From Streptomyces niger (GTDB taxonomy: Bacteria; Actinomycetota; Actinomycetes; Streptomycetales; Streptomycetaceae), in the NCBI RefSeq assembly GCF_000718305.1, contig NZ_JOFQ01000013.1, forward strand, positions 1 through 64,000: a stretch of 64,000 bases of DNA. Direction: 5' to 3'. Made by a program: the position numbers and the translations under genes. Under the pieces are notes generated by a model. The model ran no database searches and was not told where the DNA came from. It saw nothing but the letters and a program-made list of their open reading frames with translations. Positions within the stretch are counted from its first letter, which is position 1. Each line of letters begins with the position of its first letter. Shown here one piece after another: positions 26,655 through 35,593 of the stretch.

Positions 26655-27581
26655 GTGACTCGACGCCTGATGCTCCTCGACACCGCCTCGCTGTACTTCC
26701 GCGCCTACTTCGGCGTGCCCGACTCGGTCCGCGCCCCGGACGGCACGCCCGTCAACGCCGTCCGCGGCCTGCTGGACTTCATCGCCCGCCTCCTCCAGGA
26801 CCACCACCCGGACGACCTGGTGGCCTGCATGGACGCCGACTGGCGCCCCCAGTGGCGGGTGGACCTGATCCCGACGTACAAGGCGCACCGGGTCGCCGAG
26901 GAGGCGCCCGAGGGCTCCGCCGAGCCCGACGCGGAGGAGATCCCCGACACCCTCTCGCCGCAGGTCCCGGTGATCGAGGCGGTGCTGGACGCGCTGGGCA
27001 TCGCCCGCGTCGGGGTCGCGGGGTACGAGGCGGACGACATCATCGGCACCCTCGCCACGCGGGCCGCGGGGCCGGTCGACATCGTCACCGGCGACCGGGA
27101 CCTCTACCAACTCGTCGACGACCGGCGCGGGGTCCGCGTGCTGTACCCCCTCAAGGGTGTCGGCACCCTCCAGCTCACCGACGAGGCGTGGCTCCGCGAG
27201 AAGTACGGCGTGGACGGCGCGGGCTACGCCGACCTGGCACTGCTGCGCGGCGACCCGAGCGACGGCCTGCCGGGCGTGCCGGGCATCGGCGAGAAGACCG
27301 CGGCGAAGCTGCTGGCGTCCTTCGGGGACCTGGCCGGGATCATGGCCGCGGTCGACGACCCGGCGGCGAAGCTGACGCCCACCCAGCGCAAGCGGCTGGC
27401 CGAGGCCCGGCCCTACATCGAGGTGGCGCCCCGGGTCGTCCAGGTCGCGAGGGACGTGGCGCTGCCGGAGTTCGACCCGGCGGTGCCGAAGGAACCGGCC
27501 GATCCCGCCACGCTGGAGGAGCTGGCCGGCCGATGGGGACTGGGCGGTTCACTCCAGCGCGTCCTCAGCACGCTCTCATGA
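26655..27581 (+). CDS. 5'-3' exonuclease (Pol I N-terminal nuclease homologue)
   Basis: A 308-residue stand-alone 5'-nuclease. Metal-binding acids are in LMLLDTASLYFRAYF, ACMDADWRPQWR, GYEADDIIGTLA and IVTGDRDLYQLV, and the helix-3-turn-helix is in GDPSDGLPGVPGIGEKTAAK. It would process 5' flaps or RNA primers in replication and repair. Many Streptomyces carry such a protein besides PolA. The start is the GTG at 26655, giving VTRRLMLLDT; the frame upstream is not protein-like. It is divergent from the betaine operon and stops just before an iron box belonging to the next gene. Confidence 0.9.
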   Translation: MTRRLMLLDTASLYFRAYFGVPDSVRAPDGTPVNAVRGLLDFIARLLQDHHPDDLVACMDADWRPQWRVDLIPTYKAHRVAEEAPEGSAEPDAEEIPDTLSPQVPVIEAVLDALGIARVGVAGYEADDIIGTLATRAAGPVDIVTGDRDLYQLVDDRRGVRVLYPLKGVGTLQLTDEAWLREKYGVDGAGYADLALLRGDPSDGLPGVPGIGEKTAAKLLASFGDLAGIMAAVDDPAAKLTPTQRKRLAEARPYIEVAPRVVQVARDVALPEFDPAVPKEPADPATLEELAGRWGLGGSLQRVLSTLS

Positions 27582-27588
27582 TGTGCTG

Positions 27589-27607
27589 TTAGGTTAGGTG
27601 TACCTAA
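27589..27607. promoter_or_regulatory. IdeR/DmdR iron box
   Basis: TTAGGTTAGGTGTACCTAA is a 19-bp match to the DtxR/IdeR/DmdR consensus (TTAGGTTAGGCTNACCTAA). It lies 31 bases before the GTG of the siderophore-interacting protein gene, so that gene should be repressed when iron is plentiful. Confidence 0.88.
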
Positions 27608-27637
27608 CTTATTCTCAGACCGTCCAGGGGGCCCACC

Positions 27638-28525
27638 GTGGCAGCAGACCGTCCCGCCGAACGTCCCACCGAGCGTCCCGCCCGCAGGAAGGCCGTCACC
27701 CACCGCGCCCGCGTGGTGCACACCGAACGCCTCAGCCCGCACATGATGCGGGTCGTGCTGGGCGGTGCGGAGCTGGCGGAGTTCTCCGCCGGGGAGTACA
27801 CGGACCACTACGTCAAGCTGCTCTTCCCGGTGCCGGGCGTGACGTACCCGGAGCCGTTCGACATGGCGCAGATCCGGGCGGACTTCCCGCGCGACCAGTG
27901 GCCCCGTACCCGTACGTACACGGTGCGCGCCTGGGACCCGCAGAGCCTGGAGATGACCATCGACTTCGTCGTCCACGGCGACGAGGGGCTGGCCGGGCCG
28001 TGGGCGCAGCAGGCCGAGGCCGGCGAGGAGATCCGCTTCCTCGGCCCCGGCGGCGCGTACGCCCCCGAGGACTCGGCGGACTGGCACCTGCTGGCCGGCG
28101 ACGAGAGCGCCCTGCCGGCCATCGCCGCCTCGCTCGCGCGGATGCCGGAGGACGCGGTGGTGCGCGCCTTCATCGAGGTGCCGGACGCCCGCGAGGAGCA
28201 GAAGCTGCGGGCCCCGGCCGGCGCGGAGATCGTCTGGCTGCACCGCAACGGCGAGCCGGTCGGCGAGCGGCTGGTCGAGGCCGTGCGCGGCACGGAGTGG
28301 CTGCCCGGGCGGGTCCAGGCGTTCGTGCACGGCGAGGCGGGCTTCGTGAAGGAGCTGCGCCGCCTGCTGCGCGTCGAGCGCGAGGTGCCGCGCGCCGACC
28401 TGTCCATCTCCGGCTACTGGCGCCGCGGCCACGACGAGGACGGCTGGCAGGCCTCCAAGAAGGAGTGGAACGAAGCGGTCGAGGCGGAGCAGGAGAAGCC
28501 GGCCGCCGCGCCGGACGCCTCCTGA
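27638..28525 (+). CDS. Siderophore-interacting protein (ferric-siderophore reductase, ViuB-like)
   Basis: A 295-residue SIP-family flavoprotein. It shows the FAD-binding RTRTYTVRAWD motif, the substrate/NAD domain with LAGDESALPAIAASLARMP, and the C-terminal SISGYWRRGHDEDGW typical of the family. In the cytoplasm it reduces ferric-siderophores to free iron. The GTG at 27638 is 31 bases after a near-perfect iron box, so expression is almost certainly controlled by a DmdR/IdeR repressor. The last codons are duplicated just beyond the stop. Confidence 0.92.
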   Translation: MAADRPAERPTERPARRKAVTHRARVVHTERLSPHMMRVVLGGAELAEFSAGEYTDHYVKLLFPVPGVTYPEPFDMAQIRADFPRDQWPRTRTYTVRAWDPQSLEMTIDFVVHGDEGLAGPWAQQAEAGEEIRFLGPGGAYAPEDSADWHLLAGDESALPAIAASLARMPEDAVVRAFIEVPDAREEQKLRAPAGAEIVWLHRNGEPVGERLVEAVRGTEWLPGRVQAFVHGEAGFVKELRRLLRVEREVPRADLSISGYWRRGHDEDGWQASKKEWNEAVEAEQEKPAAAPDAS

Positions 28526-28555
28526 CCGACGGCCACGCCGGACGCCTCCTGTCCG
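28509..28555 (+). repeat. Duplicated 3' end of the siderophore-interacting protein gene
   Basis: CGCCGGACGCCTCCTGACCG spans the stop codon (28509-28528) and recurs 27 bases later (28536-28555) with one change that turns TGA into TGT. The copy lies in the intergenic DNA. Confidence 0.75.
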
Positions 28556-28593
28556 GCCGGCCCCTCCCCGGGCGCCCGCCCCCGGCGGGCGCC

Positions 28594-29226
28594 TCAGTCG
28601 TCCGCCGCGCCGTACCTCCGGGCCGAGGCGTCCGTGTGCGCCAGCCGCCGCATCGCCGAGAGCACGGCGTCGCCGATGACGGTGCCCACGACGACGCCCT
28701 CGACCAGCCGTTCCACGTCCGGGGCCCGCCCGACGTACGTCAGGTCCGCCGTCGCTATCCGCTCGCAGGCATCGGCGTAGGCGTCGAGCACCTCCTCGAA
28801 TCCGCCGTGCCCCAGGCCTCGCAGCGTGGCCAGCGCACCGGCGAGCGCCTCGCCCGCCGCGCCGTCGGGCGCCGTCTGCCAGCCCCGCCGCGCGACCAGC
28901 GCGGCCACGGCCTCGCGGGCCCCGGCCAGCTCCGCGCCGCCGACGGCGTGCGGCGGCGTCAGGCTTTCGTGGGCCGAGCCGAGGACCTTGTGCACGGGCC
29001 GGTCCGTGTCCTCGACCGCCGCCAGCACCTCACGCACGGCCGATACGGACAGCCCGCCGACCTCGATCAGACCGCGGACCAGCCGCAGCCGCCGCTCGTG
29101 CGTCTCGTCGTAGTCCGCCTGGTTCGGGCTGGTCAGGCGGCCTGCCGGGAGCAGGCCTTCCCGGACGTAGTACTTGATCGTCGGTACCGCCACCCCGGTC
29201 CGCCGGCTCAACTCGCCGATGCGCAC
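28594..29226 (-). CDS. MerR-family transcriptional regulator
   Basis: A 210-residue MerR regulator with helix-turn-helix VRIGELSRRTGVAVPTIKYY and wing REGLLPAGR, then the helical linker (ERRLRLVRGLIEVGGLSVSA) and a C-terminal all-alpha domain (about 85-205) resembling TetR-like ligand domains more than GyrI. The GTG at 29226 starts directly with the DNA-binding domain. It is divergent from two membrane protein genes, with two palindromes in the 119-bp gap, so it should regulate them. No Cys-based metal site is visible. Confidence 0.87.
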   Translation of the reverse strand: MRIGELSRRTGVAVPTIKYYVREGLLPAGRLTSPNQADYDETHERRLRLVRGLIEVGGLSVSAVREVLAAVEDTDRPVHKVLGSAHESLTPPHAVGGAELAGAREAVAALVARRGWQTAPDGAAGEALAGALATLRGLGHGGFEEVLDAYADACERIATADLTYVGRAPDVERLVEGVVVGTVIGDAVLSAMRRLAHTDASARRYGAADD

Positions 29227-29273
29227 GCGCCGTTCACTTCCCTTCCAGGCTTGCCAGATCACTCCCCATCATA

Positions 29274-29311
29274 GATAGTCCCACTATCAGATAGCGGCAA
29301 GTGCCACTATC
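29274..29311. promoter_or_regulatory. Tandem MerR-type operators
   Basis: GATAGT-CCC-ACTATC (29274-29288) is a perfect inverted repeat. One base later, GATAGCGGCA-AG-TGCCACTATC (29290-29311) is a 10-bp inverted repeat with one mismatch, using the same GATAG/CTATC ends. Both lie between the merR gene and the divergent membrane protein gene. Confidence 0.68.
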
Positions 29312-29345
29312 CATTCTCGCGACATGACGATGACGGGGGTCACTC

Positions 29346-30344
29346 ATGCCCGCTCCACTCCTGCCTGCCCTGCGCACCGCGACACCGCACCGCCCACTGC
29401 TCTGGTTCTCGCTCGCCATGGCCGCCCTGGCCGTCGTCTCGGCGGTGGGCACGGCGGCCGACGACCGGGTGCTCGTCGGCGCGCCGATCTGGTTCAAGCC
29501 GCTGAAGTTCTCGGTCTCGTTCGTCCTCTACGGGCTGACGCTCGCCTGGCTGCTCGGGCGGTCCCCGGCGCGGAGCCGTACCGGCTGGTGGGCCGGCACG
29601 GCCGTGGCCGTCACCGGCGCCGTCGAAATGGCCGTCATCGTCGGCCAGACGGTCCGCGGCCGGCGCAGCCACTTCAACTTCGCCACCCCGCTCGACCAGG
29701 CGCTCTTCGCGATCATGGGCGTGACCATCGTCGTCCTGTGGCTCGCCACGCTCGTCATCGCCCTGCTCCAGTTCCGCCGCGGCCAGGGCGCCGACCCGGC
29801 CGCCACCTGGGCGGTCCGGCTCGGCGTACTGATCGCGCTGGCCGGCCTGGCGCTCGGCGGACTGATGCTCGCGCCCACCCCGGAGCAGCAGGCGGCGGCC
29901 GCGCACGGCGTGCGGGAGATCGTCGGCGCGCACAGCGTCGGCGTGCCGGACGGCGGCCCCGCGATGCCCCTGACCGGCTGGAGCACCACCGGCGGCGACC
30001 TGCGCATACCGCACTTCGTGGGCATGCACGCGCTGCAGCTGCTGCCCCTCTTCCTGTTCGGCCTCGACGCCCTCGGCCGCCGCATACCGAGGCTGCGTAC
30101 CGAGCGCGTACGGCTGCGGCTCGTCCTGGTCGCCGCGGGCTTCCTCACCGGACTGCTGGCCCTGATCACCTGGCAGGCACTGCGCGGCCAGCCGCTGATC
30201 CACCCGGACGCGCCGACCCTGGGCGCGCTGGCGGCCCTGCTCACGGCCACCGCCCTCGGCACGCTTGCCGCGCTGCGCGCCCCCACCCGCCCGTACGACG
30301 AGACCGCGGAGACCGCGGCCCGCCCCCAGGAGCTCACCGCATGA
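29346..30344 (+). CDS. Multi-spanning membrane protein of unknown function
   Basis: A 332-residue protein with about seven or eight hydrophobic helices (LLWFSLAMAALAVVSAVG, FSVSFVLYGLTLAWLLG, ALFAIMGVTIVVLWLATLV and others). His residues occur in HFNFATP and in HFVGMHALQLLPLFLFGLDAL. I do not recognise a transporter family. The ATG follows GGGGGT, and its stop overlaps the start of the next gene (ATGA), so the two proteins may form a complex. The divergent MerR regulator and its operators suggest inducible expression. Confidence 0.8.
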   Translation: MPAPLLPALRTATPHRPLLWFSLAMAALAVVSAVGTAADDRVLVGAPIWFKPLKFSVSFVLYGLTLAWLLGRSPARSRTGWWAGTAVAVTGAVEMAVIVGQTVRGRRSHFNFATPLDQALFAIMGVTIVVLWLATLVIALLQFRRGQGADPAATWAVRLGVLIALAGLALGGLMLAPTPEQQAAAAHGVREIVGAHSVGVPDGGPAMPLTGWSTTGGDLRIPHFVGMHALQLLPLFLFGLDALGRRIPRLRTERVRLRLVLVAAGFLTGLLALITWQALRGQPLIHPDAPTLGALAALLTATALGTLAALRAPTRPYDETAETAARPQELTA

Positions 30345-30814
30345 CACGCGTCCTCTTCGATCTCGCGTTCTGGCTCGCGGCCCCCTTCTGGGCCCTGCTG
30401 ATCCTCGCGCCCGGCCGGCGGTGGACCGACCGGATCGCCGCCTCGCCGCTGCCGCTGATACCGGTCCTCGCGGTCTACCTCGCGCTGGCCGTACCGGTCC
30501 TCCCGCGGCTCTGGTCCGCGGTGTCGAGCCCCGAACTGGGCGCGTTCCAGGACCTGATGACCGTGGACGGCGGCGCGGCGGCCATCTGGGCGCAGGTCAT
30601 CGCCTGGGATCTCTTCCTCGGTCAGTGGATGTACCGCGAGGCCCGCCGCCTGGGCATCCACCCGCTGGTCATGGGCCCCCTGCTGGTCCTGACCGTGCTG
30701 CTGTCCCCGATCGGCGTCCTGCTCTTCCTGGCCTTGCGGGCACTGCGCAGCCGTACCGCGCAGGGGAACGCCACGGGGCGTGCCGCCGCGGGGCCGAGCG
30801 CGGTCAGGGCGTAG
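30341..30814 (+). CDS. ABA4-like (DUF4281) membrane protein
   Basis: A 157-residue protein with four hydrophobic helices (LFDLAFWLAAPFWALLILAP, LPLIPVLAVYLALAVPVLP, then VIAWDLFLGQWMYREARRLG, then the Leu-rich LLVLTVLLSPIGVLLFLAL). The WDLFLGQWMYREARRLGIHP block matches the ABA4-like family, named after a plant neoxanthin-synthesis protein, whose bacterial role is unknown. It overlaps the preceding gene by four bases, so it is translated with it under MerR control. Confidence 0.82.
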   Translation: MTRVLFDLAFWLAAPFWALLILAPGRRWTDRIAASPLPLIPVLAVYLALAVPVLPRLWSAVSSPELGAFQDLMTVDGGAAAIWAQVIAWDLFLGQWMYREARRLGIHPLVMGPLLVLTVLLSPIGVLLFLALRALRSRTAQGNATGRAAAGPSAVRA

Positions 30815-30871
30815 GACGCGACCGAGCGGCGGCCGGGACGCGTGTGCGCCTCGGCCGCCGGACGGTGGGGC

Positions 30872-33694
30872 TCACCCCACCGACGAGTACGCCACGACGC
30901 CCCGCAGCACGCCGTCCACCGCCTTGCGCGCTGCCCGGGTCACCGTGCTGCCCTCCGGCGCCGCGGCCGCGATCTGGCCGAGGACATCGATCAGCTGCTT
31001 GCACCAGCGCACGAAGTCGCCGGCCGGCATCTCCGCCTCGCGGAGCACCGCGTCCAGGCCGACCCCGGACGCCCACTGGTACGCCGCCCACGCGAAGCCG
31101 AGGTCCGGCTCGCGCTGGCCGACGCCCTCCGCCTGGTTGATCCGGTGGTCCTCCTCCAGGGCGTCCAGCCGCCCCCAGATGCGGACCATCTCGCCCAGCG
31201 CGGCCCGGGCCTTGCCGGACGGCAGCTTCGGCGCGACCGCGTCGTCCGCCTGGCGCGCCTCGAACACCAGCGCCGACGCGCACGCGGCCAGTTCCTGGGC
31301 CGACAGGCCCTCCCAGACGCCCTCGCGCAGGCACTCGCTCGCCAGCAGGTCCAGCTCGCCGTAGAGCCGCGCCAGCCGGCGTCCCTCGTCCGTGACCGTG
31401 TCGCCCTGCAGATAGTCCAGCTCGGTCAGGAGCGAGCAGATGCGGTCGAAGGTGCGCGCGATGGTGTTCGTGCGGCCCTCGATGCGGCGCTCCAGCTGCC
31501 GCGTGTCCCGCCGCAGCCGGTGGTACCGCTCCGCCCACCGCGCGTGGTCCTCGCGCTCGTCGCAGCCGTGGCACGGATGCGCGCGCAGCGCCGTACGCAG
31601 CCGCTTGATCTCCTTGTCGTCGGCGGCCTCCGACCGCTTCTTGCGATGCCGCTCCGGCGGGATGTGCCCGGCCTTGGTGCGCAGCGCGGAGGCCAGGTCG
31701 CGGCGCGACTGCGGATTGCGCGCGTTGAACGACTTCGGGATGCGCATCCGGTCCAGCGGCTGCACCGGCACCGGGAAGTCGATCGACGCCAGCCGCTTGA
31801 CCTGCCGCTCCGCGGTGAGCACCAGCGGCCGCGGGCCGTCCTCGGCGTGGAAGCCGCGATGGCCGTTGGTCCGCCCGGACGGCATACCCGGATCGAGCAC
31901 CAGCGCCAGCCCCGCGAACTTCCCCGTCGGCACGTGGATCACGTCGCCCGGCTTCAGCTTCTCCAACGCCGCCGCCGCGGCGGCCCGGCGCTGCGCCGCG
32001 CCCTGCTTGGCCAGCTCCGTCTCCCGGTCCTTCAGGTCCCGGCGGAGCCGGCTGTACTCCTCGAAGTCGCCGAGGTGGCAGGTCATCGCCTCGCGATAGC
32101 CCTCCAGCCCCTCCTCGTTCTTCTGCACCTGGCGCGAGATCCCGACGACCGACTTGTCGGCCTGGAACTGCGCGAAGGACATCTCCAGCAGCTCGCGCGA
32201 GCGGTGCCGGCCGAACTGCGAGACGAGGTTGACCGCCATGTTGTACGACGGCTTGAAGGAGGAGCGCAGCGGGTACGTACGGGTGCCCGCCAGGCCCGCG
32301 ACCGCGGCCGGGTCCATGCCGCGCTGCCACAGCACCACCGCGTGGCCCTCGACGTCGATGCCGCGGCGCCCGGCCCGGCCGGTCAGCTGGGTGTACTCGC
32401 CGGGGGTGATGTCGGCGTGCTGCTCGCCGTTCCACTTGACGAGCTTCTCCAGGACCACGGAACGGGCCGGCATGTTGATGCCCAGGGCCAGGGTCTCGGT
32501 CGCGAAGACCGCCTTGACCAGGCCCTTCACGAACAGCTCCTCGACCACCTCCTTGAAGGTGGGCAGCATGCCGGCGTGGTGCGCCGCGATGCCGCGCTCC
32601 AGGCCCTCCAGCCACTCGAAGTAGCCCAGGACGTGCAGGTCCTCGTCGGGGATGCCGGCCGTACGAGCCTCGACGATCTTGCGGACCTTCTCCCGCGCCG
32701 CCTGGTCGTTCAGCCGCAGGCCCGAGTACAGGCACTGCTGCACCGCCGACTCACAGCCGGCCCGGCTGAAGATGAACGTGATCGCGGGGAGCAGGCCCTC
32801 GTTGTCCAGCCGGTCGATCACCTCGGCACGGCTGGGCGTCCAGATCCGGCTGCGCTGGCGCCGCTCCCGCTCGCGGTCCGCCTCCCGCAGATTCCGGCCG
32901 CGGCGCTTGTCCCGGCCGAAGGTGGGGCGGCTGTTCTCCAGCCGGGCGAGCCGCATCAGGTCGGGGTTGACCTCGCGCCTGCCGCGGCCGGGCTCGCCGC
33001 CCTCCTTCTCCTCGAAGAGGTCGTACATCCGGCGGCCGGCCAGGACGTGCTGCCACAGCGGCACGGGGCGGTGCTCGGAGACGATCACCTCGGTGTCGCC
33101 GCGCACGGTGTCCAGCCAGTCGCCGAACTCCTCGGCGTTGGAGACCGTCGCCGACAACGAGACCAGCGTCACGGAGTCGGGCAGGTGGATGATCACCTCT
33201 TCCCAGACGGCGCCGCGGAAGCGGTCGGAGAGGTAGTGCACCTCGTCCATGACCACGTAACCGAGGCCGTTCAGCGTCTGGGAGCCCGCGTACAGCATGT
33301 TCCGCAGGACCTCGGTGGTCATCACGATCACCGGGGCGTCGCCGTTGACGCTGTTGTCGCCGGTCAGCAGGCCGACCTTCTCGGCGCCGTACCGCTTGAC
33401 CAGGTCCTGGTACTTCTGGTTCGACAGGGCCTTGATGGGGGTGGTGTAGAAACACTTGCGGCCCTGCTCCAGGGCCAGGTGGACGGCGAACTCGCCGACG
33501 ATCGTCTTGCCGGATCCGGTGGGAGCGGCGACCAGCACACCCTTGCCGGCCTCAAGGGCCTCGCACGCCTCGATCTGGAACGCGTCCAGTGCGAAGTCGT
33601 ACATCTCCTTGAAAGGGAAGAGTGCGGTGGCCTGCTCGGCCGCGCGAACACGCGCGGCGGCATAGCGCTCAGCAGGGGACATGTCCTCGGTCAT
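30872..33694 (-). CDS. helY: Ski2/Mtr4-like DEAD-box RNA helicase (HelY homologue)
   Basis: A 940-residue helicase. Motifs: Walker A APTGSGKT, DEVH in YVVMDEVHYLSDRFRG, SAT in LSATVSNAEEFGDWL, ATETLALGINMPARSV and QLTGRAGRRGID, followed by a long C-terminal DSHCT domain. It unwinds structured RNA, probably in RNA turnover. It sits next to tatC and tatA as in mycobacteria. The ATG at 33694 is preferred over the upstream ATG at 33718 because TAGTCT ten bases earlier could be the -10 box of a nearly leaderless message. It is convergent with the ABA4-like gene. Confidence 0.9.
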   Translation of the reverse strand: MTEDMSPAERYAAARVRAAEQATALFPFKEMYDFALDAFQIEACEALEAGKGVLVAAPTGSGKTIVGEFAVHLALEQGRKCFYTTPIKALSNQKYQDLVKRYGAEKVGLLTGDNSVNGDAPVIVMTTEVLRNMLYAGSQTLNGLGYVVMDEVHYLSDRFRGAVWEEVIIHLPDSVTLVSLSATVSNAEEFGDWLDTVRGDTEVIVSEHRPVPLWQHVLAGRRMYDLFEEKEGGEPGRGRREVNPDLMRLARLENSRPTFGRDKRRGRNLREADRERERRQRSRIWTPSRAEVIDRLDNEGLLPAITFIFSRAGCESAVQQCLYSGLRLNDQAAREKVRKIVEARTAGIPDEDLHVLGYFEWLEGLERGIAAHHAGMLPTFKEVVEELFVKGLVKAVFATETLALGINMPARSVVLEKLVKWNGEQHADITPGEYTQLTGRAGRRGIDVEGHAVVLWQRGMDPAAVAGLAGTRTYPLRSSFKPSYNMAVNLVSQFGRHRSRELLEMSFAQFQADKSVVGISRQVQKNEEGLEGYREAMTCHLGDFEEYSRLRRDLKDRETELAKQGAAQRRAAAAAALEKLKPGDVIHVPTGKFAGLALVLDPGMPSGRTNGHRGFHAEDGPRPLVLTAERQVKRLASIDFPVPVQPLDRMRIPKSFNARNPQSRRDLASALRTKAGHIPPERHRKKRSEAADDKEIKRLRTALRAHPCHGCDEREDHARWAERYHRLRRDTRQLERRIEGRTNTIARTFDRICSLLTELDYLQGDTVTDEGRRLARLYGELDLLASECLREGVWEGLSAQELAACASALVFEARQADDAVAPKLPSGKARAALGEMVRIWGRLDALEEDHRINQAEGVGQREPDLGFAWAAYQWASGVGLDAVLREAEMPAGDFVRWCKQLIDVLGQIAAAAPEGSTVTRAARKAVDGVLRGVVAYSSVG

Positions 33695-33773
33695 CGTGTC
33701 TACGAGACTACCGGCCACCTCTGACAGTCACGCGATCTTTATGCCACGCGATCCGCCGCCCCCGTACACGCGG

Positions 33774-33807
33774 CGAGGGCCGGCCCCACCCCGGGAACCG
33801 GCCCTCG
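33774..33807. terminator. Hairpin after tatC
   Basis: CGAGGGCCGG pairs perfectly with CCGGCCCTCG across a 14-base loop, 26 bases past the tatC stop on the minus strand. It separates tatA-tatC from helY. Confidence 0.65.
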
Positions 33808-33832
33808 TACACCCCGTACCGGAGCGGACGCG

Positions 33833-34804
33833 TTACGTGATGTCGTCCATGTCGTCGCGGCGGCGCTCCAGCTCGTGGCCGTTCGCGGACTGGGTCGGGA
33901 GGGCGCGCGGCGCCTCGACGGGCTCGATGCTCCCGATGTCGTCGGGGGTCAGGTCGAGCTCGGAGGCCTCGTCGTCGTCCGGTCCGGTGCCGGCCAGGCG
34001 CGCCCTGCGGCGGTCGTTGGCGAGCGAGATGCCCACGGCGGCGAAGTACAGGACGGCGATGGGGGCCGCCAGCAGGATCATCGACACCGGGTCGACGCTG
34101 GGCGTGGCGACCGCGGCGAAGACCGTGATGCCCATGATCATGCCGCGCCACCAGCCGAGCATCCGCTTGCCGGTGAGCACACCGCCCAGGTTGAGCAGGA
34201 CGAGGAGCAGCGGCAGCTCGAAGGAGAGGCCGAAGACCACGATCATCCGCGTCACGAGGTCGAGCAGCTTCTCCAGCGTCACGAGGTTGTCGACGCCCGG
34301 CGGGGTGAACTCGATGAGCACCTTGGCCGTGGTCGGCAGGACGTGGTACGCGAAGTAGCCACCGGCCAGGAAGAGCGGGAAGCCGGCGCCGACGAACGTC
34401 AGCGCGTACTTCTTCTCGCTGCGGTGCAGCCCCGGCGCGAGGAACGCCCAGAGTTGGTAGAGCCAGACCGGCGAGGAGAGGATCATGCCCGCCATCAGGG
34501 ACACCTTCAGCGCGAACGTGAAGGGTCCGAGCAGGTCCATCATCACGATGCGGGCGCAGGTCTCACCGCCCTGCTTCTTCGCCAGCTCGGCGAAGGACAG
34601 GTCGCACCCCACCGTCTGCAGCACCGGCTTGGTGATGACGTTGATGATGTCCTGGTAGAAGAACGCCGCGATGACGCTCGCCACGACAATCGCCAGCACG
34701 GCCTTCGCGAGCCGGTTGCGGAGCTCACGCAGGTGTTCCGCGAGAGGCATCCGCCCCTCGGGGTCCTTGTTCTTCTTTTCTTTGGTGGGGGCAGACTTGA
34801 GCAA
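33833..34804 (-). CDS. tatC: Twin-arginine translocase subunit TatC
   Basis: A 323-residue TatC with the conserved N-terminal PLAEHLRELRNRL, six membrane helices, and FTFALKVSLMAG and SSPVWLYQLWAFLAPGLHRSEK in the periplasmic/TM region. It recognises the twin-arginine signal of folded exported proteins. The C-terminal 65 residues are a charged tail (DDDEASELDLTPDD) longer than in E. coli TatC. The start is a TTG at 34804 behind GAGGA; no better ATG exists in front of the motif. It follows tatA by 62 bp, so the two are likely co-transcribed. No tatB is in the window. Confidence 0.95.
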   Translation of the reverse strand: MLKSAPTKEKKNKDPEGRMPLAEHLRELRNRLAKAVLAIVVASVIAAFFYQDIINVITKPVLQTVGCDLSFAELAKKQGGETCARIVMMDLLGPFTFALKVSLMAGMILSSPVWLYQLWAFLAPGLHRSEKKYALTFVGAGFPLFLAGGYFAYHVLPTTAKVLIEFTPPGVDNLVTLEKLLDLVTRMIVVFGLSFELPLLLVLLNLGGVLTGKRMLGWWRGMIMGITVFAAVATPSVDPVSMILLAAPIAVLYFAAVGISLANDRRRARLAGTGPDDDEASELDLTPDDIGSIEPVEAPRALPTQSANGHELERRRDDMDDIT

Positions 34805-34866
34805 CCCACGTCCTCATCTCGTGCGGCGGGCAGCGGTACCGGTCCGCCGCCCCAGTCGGCCCTGGA

Positions 34867-35160
34867 TCAGCGCTTGGTGGTGCTGTCGGTCGGCTCGGCG
34901 ACCGGGCGGGAGCTGTTCACGTCGCCGGGCGAGGCCTGGATCGTCCTCGGCGTCTCCCCCTGCGCGTCGTTCGGCGGGTCGGACGGCGCGGACTGCGACT
35001 GTGAGCCCTCGGACTTCATCGCCTTCGCCTCGCTCTTGAGGATGCGCGCCGACTTGCCGAGGGAGCGGGCCATCTCGGGGAGCTTCTTGGCACCGAACAG
35101 AAGGATGACGACGACGAGGATGAGGATGATCTCGGGAGCGCCGATCTTGCCAGTGAACAT
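34867..35160 (-). CDS. tatA: Twin-arginine translocase subunit TatA
   Basis: A 97-residue protein with a single N-terminal helix ([30 protein letters not shown] is split between helix and hinge), an amphipathic helix and a long Ser/Gln/Pro-rich tail that is probably unstructured. This is the pore-forming Tat subunit and works with TatC next to it. The ATG at 35160 follows AGAAGG. Length and layout are typical of actinobacterial TatA. Confidence 0.95.
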   Translation of the reverse strand: MFTGKIGAPEIILILVVVILLFGAKKLPEMARSLGKSARILKSEAKAMKSEGSQSQSAPSDPPNDAQGETPRTIQASPGDVNSSRPVAEPTDSTTKR

Positions 35161-35357
35161 AAGTGGTTACCTTCTCACCGAGGCGGCTGGGGTGGGGCTG
35201 CCCGACTGGTCGGACAAGCGTCCGTTTCGCCGTGCTGCCAGCGATCGTAACGCGCGGGGGTTAACCGGCGGCAATCCCCGTGCATACTCCCGATTGCGAG
35301 CCGCGCCTCGCTCGTCGACCCGCATCTTGCAGCGTACCGCCCAGGGGCGGACGTTTT

Positions 35358-35576
35358 TCAGACGCTCTCCCGTCGGGTTCCGGCCATCGCCCCCGCGTCG
35401 CCGGTGAGCGGCGCGGCGGCCCGCTCCAGATCCTGGGCGGCCTGCTGGATCCGGCGCGAGGTGTGGTCCACCTGCCGGGCGAGTCGGCGTACCTCGACGA
35501 AGACGCGGACGGCCAGGACACCGAGGACGGCGAGGCCGAGGAAGCCGAGGGCGATGGCGATCATGGGCCAGAGCAT
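35358..35576 (-). CDS. Small single-span membrane protein
   Basis: A 72-residue protein with one N-terminal helix (MIAIALGFLGLAVLGVLAVRVFVEV) and a polar helix rich in Arg/Gln/Glu (RRLARQVDHTSRRIQQAAQD) that could form a coiled coil. Its place between tatA and the paf genes is shared with other Streptomyces, as I recall, but the function is unknown. A TAGGCT box six bases before the ATG points to a leaderless message. Confidence 0.78.
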   Translation of the reverse strand: MLWPMIAIALGFLGLAVLGVLAVRVFVEVRRLARQVDHTSRRIQQAAQDLERAAAPLTGDAGAMAGTRRESV

Positions 35577-35582
35577 GGGGCG

Positions 35583-35588
35583 AGCCTA
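35583..35588 (-). promoter_or_regulatory. Leaderless -10 box (TAGGCT)
   Basis: Read on the minus strand, TAGGCT ends exactly six bases before the ATG at 35576. No Shine-Dalgarno sequence is present. The tRNA methyltransferase gene at 52773 has the same hexamer at the same distance. Confidence 0.45.
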
Positions 35589-35593
35589 CCGGC

